This document shows, in pieces, positions 49,266 to 58,965 of a stretch of DNA of 64,000 bases. The first letter of the stretch is position 1. Each line of letters starts with the position of its first letter. This DNA is from Lottia gigantea (Eukaryota; Mollusca; Gastropoda; Lottiidae), in assembly GCF_000327385.1 (NCBI RefSeq), contig NW_008708206.1:310818-374817 (forward strand), in the 5' to 3' direction. Made by a program: the position numbers and the translations under genes. The notes under the pieces are model-generated. The model was not told where the DNA came from. It was given only the letters and a program-made list of their open reading frames with translations, and ran no database searches.

Positions 49266-50128
49266 CAATCTGCCGTTACGTACTATATATTATAGTAGCT
49301 TAGGATAATACTTAAAGTAGATTGATCGGTCATTCAAGGCCACCGTTGAGTCATGCGCTGTACAGAATACAAACCTCGGTATGCTAAACATTAGTATGAA
49401 TAACGTGTTCACCTCAGTTAACCTTACTTTGACCCTTCATTTGAATACGGACATTCTTTTTGTGTGAAGGAAAAGCTACAGGCGATTTTGTAATTAAGTA
49501 TGTGATCGCGTTGATAATATGTTGTAAGAAAGATTTTTTTAACGACAGCTCGTGGCTTGAGGCTAAGTCTCTAAAGTATGCCATGAAGAAAAGAATAGGC
49601 CGGTTTATGAGTGGCCATTAATCCATTATATTACAGCTCGTTCTTTCAACTTCTTAAATCTCTTCTATATTATAGATTAAAACTTACTCTATGATACTAT
49701 TTCTAATCTATAGGAGTAATGGTATTAATATTTCTTTTGAAAATGATTAGGTTGGCCATTCGGTGCATTCGGATATGCACGTAAGCGCCTAGCTGCATCT
49801 TTTGTTAAAACTTAGTCAAGGATGATTTTTTTTAATAACCGTTTTTGTGTATGATTTTAAAGAGACAGCTTGCTTAGTTTTCCAACACTATCCAAGAACA
49901 AGACTATTTTGAAATATTTACGTTAACCTTTTAAATAATTTTGGCGACCCAGTCATTATGTGGATCCTTTAGAGTTATAGGAAATATTTATAAAAAAAAC
50001 GACATTATATTTGTCTTATTTCAACCTTTCTCAAATCGACCGAAGATCTAGCAGAATTGGTGGGCAACCATTGATCTCCTTTTCCAACACATCATTACGA
50101 CTAGATATACATACCAAAAATATACTCT

Positions 50129-50469
50129 TTATAGATGTTTTTCCTTATTTCTTAGTGTCAATATAAGTGAACTATTTGAGTAATTGGTGTTTCTAATGAC
50201 GTATCATGTATTCTTAATCATATCATTAAGTTCTAACCAATTATGAATATCTATGTATGTACAGTCTGGATACTCAAAAAACACTTTTTAACTTTTCTTG
50301 ATCGGTCAGTCATTGGAATTCTGCTGGTAATTCTCTTCTAATTATGAATTATTTATTGACATGTGAGACAAACTGGTATTTTTACAAGTCATTAGAACAC
50401 CTCTACTTTCTATTCATTTAAGTATTAACATTTTCATTTTCATATATGAATAAGGGAACATATCTTTAA
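50129..50469. mobile_element. MITE family C (341 bp), diverged left end
   Basis: The interior matches the other two copies (GTACAGTCTGGATACTC, GGAATTCTGCTGGTAATTC, ACACCTCTACTTTCTATTC). The right end AAGGGAACATATCTTTAA is preserved; the left end has decayed to TTATAGATGTTTTTCCTTAT. Confidence 0.8.
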
Positions 50470-50533
50470 ATTCACGAGCTCTCTCTAGGTTCTATCAGTC
50501 GCTGTCAGGGATTTATAAGGGGAGTTTGTTTCC

Positions 50534-50646
50534 TTAAAGATGTGTTACCCTATTTCCATTTACTTATATAAGTATTCGGTTATTGGAAGGCTAAACAACA
50601 AGCATGATTTGAGATCACCAGGAACAATCGGGCTTCCCATCTTTAA
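50534..50646. mobile_element. Possible short relative of MITE family C (113 bp)
   Basis: TTAAAGATGTGTTACCC at the left and GGCTTCCCATCTTTAA at the right form an imperfect inverted repeat like the ends of family C, but the interior is unrelated. It lies only 65 bp from the copy at 50129-50469. Confidence 0.4.
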
Positions 50647-52829
50647 AGCTTGAATCAGAACCACCGCAGAACTGGTAGAATCTGTGGGCGACCATTGGCT
50701 TTGATCATTGAAATACATACTTCAAAATAGACAATAATAATTAGCAAGCATTGCGTCTTTAGTTCTAGCATTCGTTTTTATGAAATGATTAGAAGTTCTT
50801 TTTTTTAATTCCAAGACAATCAATTTCGTTTTTTTAATCTCCACTCTTCCTGATAAAGTGTGACCTTGGTATCTCGGTGATCAGATTAAAAAATGTCAGC
50901 CATGTATTCAGCATCAAAAGGATGACCTTGTAATCTTTAAACATAAAATTAATTACTATTCACTCAAGGACGAAAATCTGTACTAAGCTGGTTTTGAAAA
51001 ATGTAAGACGCCATTGATCAGGTCGTCAAGATATAATTATGAAATCCATAAAGCGTCTTGAAGATCGTGTCACTCCGAATGCCATTAATGTGCCTTTAAG
51101 ATAATCAGGTTTGCAGTTGAAATGGAGTTTTCAACCTACATTCTGCTCTAGATTTGGCTAATAGACGATAGGCCATGCCATGCAGTAGGCAATGAGTTAA
51201 TTGTTGCTCGAACAGCGACCGTGTCCTTTTACTAAAGGTTCTTGCACAGCCTGTAAACCCTAAGGATTAGATGCTTTTCTGACATGTAACCCTACATCTT
51301 CACAAAATCAAGCTTTTCCGAACTTCACACTTATAACTTAACTACAATAGCCACTATTCTTGCATCATGAAAGTTTGTAAATAAGCTATCAGGTTGGATT
51401 GTACGCAAGCGAATACAGTCAAGGAGAGTCCTCGGCATAAAGACATAGTCTTTGCAGCCTTACTGTCGAGGGCTCTGATTGGCTGTATTCGCTGACATAC
51501 AATCCAATCAAATCGCTGCATTCCGTGATTAAAGAACAGTAACTATTACAATGAAAGTATAAAGTTCGGAATAGCTTGACAATGTGAAGATGGCAAACCT
51601 GAATCACACTAAGTCTCCGTTTCTTTTTGACCGGGTGAGAAAAAAGTAATCATTGATTAAATGGTAAAGGAGAAGATCAAGAAATTTCCAAACTGCAGTA
51701 ATCCAAATGATCAGTATTTAGTAATTGGTTAGAAAACGTCATGGAGGATTTACTAAGCTCCTATCAGGAAATCAATTTGTTAGAGGGACATGGTCGTTTA
51801 AATATTTGTAAGTAAATTCCAGCTTCACAGTAGAAGTGTTTATACTACAAATAAAAACTAATAATAACAAAAATAAAAGAAACAAAAGTTGGGTCTAATT
51901 AAATTAGACTGCTTTCCGTATATCTTTACATAAGCAAATTCGACACCTGGTTTCTTGCAAGAAGCTTCCAGCCTTGACTGGCCAAGGCTTTTCTGTCCAT
52001 ATGTGTATGAAAAGAAAATGATGACATAAATTTAGTTAAGGAGCTGGAAGACCATCCTACGAATGCTGTCCATGTGACTGAGGTATTGGAATGAAATATA
52101 TGGAGTTTTACGTCCGTTTTACGTTTCTGCATCTGACTGAGCAATTGAAGACGGACAAGAACCAGGAAAGTGGCATTACCCTACTCCTTTTAGATTTCCA
52201 ATGTCACGGGATCTTACGCTCACACACGATGAAGACTGAGGAAACGAAATTGTAATCTAATCTTAATAACATTAGTATCAAACGAAACATATATGTTTAT
52301 TGTCCCATCCTAACGACTATACTCTTTTTCTATGTCAGTCGCTCGGGTTAAGAATTGAAGTTATTATCACGACCTAGGCTGATTTATTGACAGATGGATT
52401 GATCAAAAGGAGAAAGCAAGCCTGTAGGTATATTGAACTGGAATCTAATCAATATAATGTTCTATAGACCTATTATCAGGTAAATGTGGCACCATCATCG
52501 AGTCAGAATGGTGTTTATATGTCACTAGATACGCTGTAATGATTACTATTTACCATGCCACCAACAGTTCGATATCTCCAATATTCAATTCTGTTTTGAA
52601 TCACTGAACCGAATAGGGACAGAAATGCAGCAGCAAATCTCCGTTTCGTTCTGTATAAAAAAATATTGGTGAGATGTGGTGAATAGTTTTGGTAGAGGTG
52701 GTTAACTTTACTGGCCCTTGGGTCCCAATTCTTGCTTCATTGTCAGATCTTTGATACCCACGTGGGACTCCAGTACCTAATATGCGATTGCCATAGATGA
52801 GTCTTTTGTAATTTTACATACTGGGGTTT
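50647..52829. other. Non-coding DNA
   Basis: A local similarity joins 51400-51425 and 51480-51505 (GGATTGTACGCAAGCGAATAC and TGGCTGTATTCGCTGACATAC, in inverted orientation), which suggests an old foldback of about 130 bp. No gene is recognised. Confidence 0.4.
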
Positions 52830-53830
52830 ACTGCAGTATAATACAACTTACTATCAACTTTTTTTTTGTCATCTGGTTACAACACTATTCACTATCAAAA
52901 CTATCATCTGGTAGATTTTGATTACTGAGTTGTATTCTGTAATCACCTGATTACGATGAATAGTTTTCAACACAATTGTCATATCATCTAGTAGATTTAG
53001 ATTACTGAGTTGTATTTGTTATCAACTGATTACCCTGAGTAGTTTTTAATACAACTCACTTTCAATTTTCATATCATCTAGTAGATTTAGATTACTGAGT
53101 TGTATTTGTTATCAACTGATTACCCTGATTAGTTTTCAATACAACTTATGATCAATTTTCATATCATCTAATAGATTTAGATTACTGAGTTGTATTTGTT
53201 ATCAACTGATTACCCTGAGTAGTTTTTAATACAACTCACTTTCAATTTTCATATCATCCAGTAGATTTAGATTACTGAGTTGTATTCTTTAATCAACTCA
53301 TTACCCTGAGTAGTTTTCAATACAACTTATGATCAATTTTCATATCATCTAGATTACTGAGTTGTATTTGTTATCAACTGATTACCTTGAGTAGTTTTTG
53401 ATACAACTCACTTTCAATTTTCATATCATCTAGTAGATTTAGATTACTGAGTTATATTCTTTAATCAACTGATCACTGAGTAGTTTTCAACACAACACAC
53501 TATCAATTTTCATATAATCTAGTAGATGACGGGAACAAAATGTACATTCAGTGTCTAATGCTTCTCGATATCCACCCTCTGTTCGCGTCACAAAATCCCA
53601 GCGTTGGAGAGGACAGAAAGTTGGTTGACTGGCGGTGTCATCAAACGGACGAATGGGGTCTTCTTTAATCAACTGATTACCCTGAGTAGTTTTTAATACA
53701 ACTCACTATCAACTTTTTATCATCTCGAAGATTTAGATTACAGAGTTGTATTCTGTAATCACCTGATTACCCTGAGTAGTTTTCAACACAACTCACTACC
53801 AATTGTCATATCATCTAGTAGATTTAGATT
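52830..53830. repeat. ~90-bp tandem repeat, about 10 units, interrupted
   Basis: ATTACTGAGTTGTAT landmarks at 52921, 53001, 53091, 53181, 53271, 53353 and 53443 show steps of 80-90 bp. Units contain CAACTGATTACCCTGAGTAG and TCAATTTTCATATCATC. A unique 140-bp segment (about 53526-53667) interrupts the array, which then resumes. A further relic unit is near 53930-53975. Confidence 0.9.
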
Positions 53831-54596
53831 ACTGGTGGAGGTCCGTCTATAGACCCTTACTGAAGTGGCCATATCAGAAGTAAAAGCTTATATAAAAAAC
53901 GGAACGTAAGTTTCGTGTAATTCCAAGTAGATTGTTGACTACCCTGAGTACTTTTCAACACAACTCACTATCAATATTGTCACTTGAATGGGAAATGGGT
54001 GAAATACACCATCTAAGCCCTTTAATATCGTGGATAGGTTAAGCGCATTTTCAATTCAACATAACGAGACATCTTAAAATCATCTACATGTACCACAAAG
54101 AGAAGCCTACTTTTCTCCTGACGAAAACAGAAATTTGAGCTAAAAATAGTAAGAGAGTCTGTGCCCAAGGCAATACTCTTTAAAGCTTTCCATATAATGT
54201 CTAAATGCATAAAGAGTTGATAGCACCAAAGGAATAGATAATTCTAGTCATACAATTTTATAGAATTCGGTGTTTATTACTTAATTACGGTTAAAGGCAT
54301 TCTGTCATCACGACACGATTCCCGCTTAAATCATATTCATGCCAAATGGTGTTTACGAAAATTACGTCATAATCTGATATTTTTTTTCTGAAATTAAAGA
54401 AACGTTAGACGACGAAATAATGTCACGTGCATAGACTAAAAATCTCTTTTGAATCATTTTATGCCCATTCTGAACCGGGATACTTATGGTCACGCACGGT
54501 TCCCAGTGTGCAACAATATATATGTTTTGTTAATATTATAATATTTTCTATAAAGATCAATGGAAGGAGTAATGTTTGTGTCATAACTTCAATTGG

Positions 54597-54921
54597 TTAA
54601 AGGGATTGTAATGAGGTTTTTGAATTTTTTTATGTGTATCGGGGACATTGATAGCATCGATTTGTACCATTACAACTTTCTATCAGACGTCTGAGGTCCC
54701 TGCAGTTCCATTAAAACAAAGCGTTTGATGAGTCATTAATCTCAAAATTTGCTTGTACCCCTATCACAAAGGGTCCTTCGCGATTAGTGACGTCATCAAA
54801 AAAGTAGAATTGCGAGAACCACAGACGTCTGCTTGAAAATTGGAATGGTGCATATTTATTCTTTCAGTGTTCCCGATACAAATAAAAAAAATATTACAAA
54901 ACCTCTTTACAATCCCTTTAA
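54597..54921. mobile_element. MITE family A, longest intact copy (325 bp)
   Basis: This is nearly a complete palindrome. Left: TTAAAGGGATTGTAATGAGG, TATGTGTATCGGGGACATTG, ATCAGACGTCTGAGG. Right: CCACAGACGTCTGC, GGAATGGTGCA, then CCTCTTTACAATCCC and TTTAA. Inner inverted motifs surround a short core near 54750. It is bounded by TTAA on both sides and has no ORF. Its TTAA target and long arms fit a non-autonomous foldback DNA transposon; the transposase superfamily is undetermined. Confidence 0.9.
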
Positions 54922-55022
54922 TAAGGTCTATTTTATTTTATTCATTTTTTCACCTTTTGCCATTTATATAACACTTCATTACGACCATACTACATAAATA
55001 ACTATTTCACAATATTGCCATT

Positions 55023-55874
55023 TTAAAGGTATCCTACCTCTTAGGATGACAATTTTTTTTTAGATTTCTAATCTTGGACAAAATGAGTCTTTGTTCATCA
55101 TTGGGTTGATCTGGTTTCGTAACTTTACAAAACAAAACACAGAATGATCCGTTAAAGGAATACTACCTCTTAGGATAACAAACAATTTTAAATTTTTAAT
55201 CTTGATCTGTATGAATCTAGAGTCGTCTGTGGACTTACCTGGTGTCGTAACTTTACAAAACAAAACACAAATTGGTTCCTTAAAGGAATACTACCTCTTA
55301 GGATAACAAACAATTTCAAATTTTTAATCTTGGTCTATATGAATCTATAGTCGTCGATGGACTTACCTGGTGTCGCACAAAATACGGAATGGTCCGTTAA
55401 ATGAATTATACCTCTTGGGATAACAAAAAGTATTAGATTTTTAATCTTGTTCAAATGAGTCTATATTCATCAGTCGGCTTTATCAGTGTCGTAGCTTTAC
55501 AAAACAAAACACAGATTGGTTCGTTAAAGGTATACTACCTCTTGGGATGACCCAAAATATTAGATTATTAATATTGACCAAAACGAGTCTTTATTCAATG
55601 GTGGACTTAGCTGATGTCTTAACTATACAACGGAACCCCTGTATAAGCTGGTCAATCTGTGAAACTAAGTAACTACCTTCAAAATACAGGAAATTGAAAA
55701 ACGCTGAATATTATTTTGAAGCGTTTTTCAATAATTACTCAGTTTAATGGATTTATCTTCTTAAACAGGGATTCTGATGCATGGTTATGACACCAGCTGA
55801 TGAATCAATACTCATATTGGCCAAGTTTGAGAATATAAATGTAATGCTCATTCTTAGAGGTAGTGTTCCTTTAA
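55023..55874. mobile_element. MITE family B with five tandem left arms (852 bp)
   Basis: Left-arm units begin at TTAA 55023, 55152, 55280, 55397 and 55524 (spacing 129, 128, 117, 127). Each runs through ACTACCTCTTAGGAT, TTTTAATCTTG and GGACTTACCTGGTGTCG. The fifth continues into the central hairpin (GAAAAACGCTGAATATT / AAGCGTTTTTCAATAATT) and a single right arm ending GTGTTCCTTTAA at 55874, so 55524-55874 alone would be a normal 351-bp element. Confidence 0.85.
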
Positions 55875-57554
55875 CAGATTAAGCTCTCTCTGGTGATGTC
55901 AATGCCACAAATCACCGCCTATCTGTTCAACAGAAACACTATATTTTACTCAGATTACCTTGATTATATATATGTTACTTGGTATTTATGTAATTTTTCT
56001 ACACCGACTTCAAAAAATTAAAAATCGAGTAGAAAATTGACTTACTTGTTATTTTGCCCTTGACTTCGTCAAAATTTCAAAAACAAATCTGGATGTGTTG
56101 TTTCGTGTTTTGTTTGAAATTGACTCTACTTGTAATGCATGATCTGACGAAATTCTTTCGCATAAATCGCTCAAGGTAATTAAATTATTGAACCAATTAA
56201 ATCATCTTTATATTAAAACCTTTTATCACTCGACCTTCAAGTGAATAAAAGCCTATTGGATATTCGGCGTAGCACTCTGATTAGTAACATTAACAGTGTC
56301 CGTGATCAGTTAAATTACGACACCTTTTGAAGTATACAGTAAAAATTTGACTGAAAATTGTCAAGTCATGGATAACGAATGTAGCAATCAAATGCAAAAT
56401 ACGAAACGTTTTAAAGCATTTCTGCATTTTAAATAGCACCTATCATCCAGTCTCGCTTTATTTTTTATTAAGCACAGTTGCGTCAAGACAGGAGAAGGCA
56501 GGGTGTTAGAGACTACATTTTAATTTAAAAAAAAATATCAAAAATAATCCGACCACAGAACACTGTGTATCCAACTAAAACTTACAACGACTACCGACAA
56601 CTACCTTGTTTGCGATGTCAGCATCCACTGGAAGCGAACGTTAACATGACATCTACCAATCAACCAACCAGAAAACTGTGCATTGTACCAATCTTATAGC
56701 TATTAGAAACGATATTTCATATAGTTTGAAAATGGGAAGAAAGTACCTTACAAATTCCCGTTCAAATCAAAAGTACATGTTAGCCTATATTTTGTAACGC
56801 AAGAATTCAATGGTTATAAGAAAAATATGATTCACCGGTGTTGTTTTTCTTACATACATTGATCTAGTAAAATCCCAAATCAATTAAACTCTATTAGAAA
56901 CTTGTCTAAATCATACTGCTGCTCTAGAAAAACATTGTACACCAAAGGGTCAGAGAGTCTACGTTCATCGACGTCTGCTTCTAGACTAATTTAAAGGAAT
57001 TGATTAGCCTATTTCCATTCTTTTTTTTTTATTAGCTTGACTTATATCAAAAGCTCGGATATTTTTCTTCGGGGACTAATACGCTTCAACCCAAATTGTA
57101 TTGCAATTTCGTTTCTTTTTTGTTGCCTAATTTTTTTTCTGTATTGTAATCTTACGATTTTCTACCATAGTCTGGGTTATTTTTAACCAACCAAGGCGTC
57201 ATGTAGAACCCGTTTCGAAAACAGTGAATAACCTAAAAGTGGCTTTCCTGGTATTTTTTCTACTTATGGTTTCGCTGGTATTGGTTAAAAAAAAAGACAA
57301 CGTATATGCTCGGTTAAGTGACGTCACAACTCCATTAAGATAAAAAAAAAGAAAAAGACATAGACGAAATAATTCCTTTAAAATTTTACATAATAGACAT
57401 AGAAAAATTAGATACATAACAACTCATTGATTACGAGTGAAAATCAACATTAAACAGTTGAAATATAATTATAAGTTATCATAATAGTACATGTGTACAC
57501 CTTGACAATTTGAATCGAATTGATATGCCACGTGCCTGTCCTTGAATTTATTGA
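55875..57554. other. Non-coding DNA
   Basis: Apart from the LINE tail at 56570-56690, nothing is recognised. Confidence 0.4.
56570..56690 (+). mobile_element. Solo LINE-tail module
   Basis: One copy has the landmarks ATCCAACT, CTACCGACAACTACC, TTGCGATGTCAGCATCC, GGAAGCGAACGTTAAC and an ACCAATCAACCAACC tail, matching the 3' end of the LINE at 34.5 kb. No ORF is attached. It is probably a severely 5'-truncated insertion. Confidence 0.7.
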
Positions 57555-57900
57555 CGCTTGCTGGCTTATTTGGAGGTCCAGGGTTCAATCTCGGCATAGG
57601 TCGAGATAACCCCTTTTCAACCCGGTTTCTCATTGTCATTGATGCAGATTGGAGGTACTGATATGGAAAAGGCGCTAGTCGTTCAGACGGGACAATAGAT
57701 CGGGGCCTAGTGTGCTACTGGCTGTTCAAGTTAAAGATCGCTTTAAAAAATAGGTGGAAATCGAAAAAGAGTAGGCTTATAAATGCCACTGTCCTGGAGA
57801 AATTTCCCCAGTAGCACACTGTACAGTGGCGTTGCCTGTCTTCATTAGTCCAGAAAGTAGGACGTAAAACTCCATTCATTTCAGTTTGTCCTTGAAATGA
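57555..57900 (+). mobile_element. Second copy of the tRNA-derived SINE-like family
   Basis: The B box region GGGTTCAATCTCGGCAT is recognisable; the A box is degraded. The body shares CCCGGTTTCTCATTGTCA and GGAGGTACTGATATGGAAAA with 32877-33165. The 3' part has AGTAGCACACTGTACAGTGG and AAAGTAGGACGTAAAACTCC, followed by a CATT-rich tail. Confidence 0.7.
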
Positions 57901-58175
57901 ATTTGATATGTAACGTCTTTGACAATCTGTACTCGGAAGTGCCAGGATAATGAACCAAGTATAAAGCAATGAGGCATATAACTACAAATCTAAACGCATG
58001 TGTGGAATGTTAGATAATTAGCCATCAGTCGTGTCGTCAGTTGACTTGTCACTACAGACTAAACTAATGAGCATTCAGTGGCGTTCATTTTATCTCTGGG
58101 GTTTTCCCTTTCAGTTAGATTCAGGAAGCAGCCGACTTGGAATGACTGTCAATTCAAACAGTTTTCCTTTCATAA

Positions 58176-58578
58176 TTAAAGGGATGCAGATGTCTAAATA
58201 GTATCTTTACCGAAAGACACATTTTTAAAACATGACATTTAGAACTAGAGATCACATTTACAGATTCTTGAAATGTTGTGAATTGTAAATATGTTCCGTA
58301 AAAATGTGTATCGGGGAAACTGATAGCATCATTCCAATTTTCAGTTAGATGTCTTTGGTTCCTGCAATTTCCCCAAAAGGGATGTGTTTGATGACACACC
58401 AATCGCAAAATATTCTTGTATAAGGCCTTTTGCAATTAGATACGTCAGCCAACACGTGGTTTAAATGGAATTACAGAAACCACAGACGTCCGATTGAAAA
58501 TCAGAAGGTGCCAATTGATGCTATCAGTGTCCACAATACACATAAAAAATTCAGAAAATCTCTTTACAATTCCTTTAC
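58176..58578. mobile_element. MITE family A, copy with altered left end
   Basis: From about 58300 the sequence follows the family: TGTGTATCGGGGAAACTG, ATAGCATCATTCC, GTTAGATGTCTTTGG, the CAATCGCAAAATATTC core, CACAGACGTCCGATTG, CAATTGATGCTATCAGTG and CTCTTTACAATTCC. The first TTAAAGGGAT lies at 58176, about 115 bp further out than expected. So either the left end carries an insertion, or the true left end is lost and 58176 is unrelated. It lies about 390 bp upstream of the zinc-finger ATG. Confidence 0.75.
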
Positions 58579-58965
58579 AACAATTCGACCAACAAAGCTT
58601 GAGATGGGATAGCACACGGAAAAATCCCAATGCATCTACTATTAAAATCAAATTACCAATCAGATGTTTGTTAATCTGAAGCTTAGGCAATCAATTGAAG
58701 GTGTGAATTGTTCTCAATCGATCATTAATCTGGAGTATTCGATGATCACATGGTTCATTCTCACGAAGTCACCGCTTGGGTCATAATAAATTCGTCCTGG
58801 CGACTTCCCGGGAAGACACAGATCACATGTTAACATTCAATTGACATTGGCGACTTTCACTCAGTTGAGCGCTTGTGACTAATTGTTACTTCATTTGACC
58901 AACATTACCTGGATTAGGATTTCTGTTTAGTTTAGAAAGTCAGCAACGTTCGTGTCTCGCTAAGA

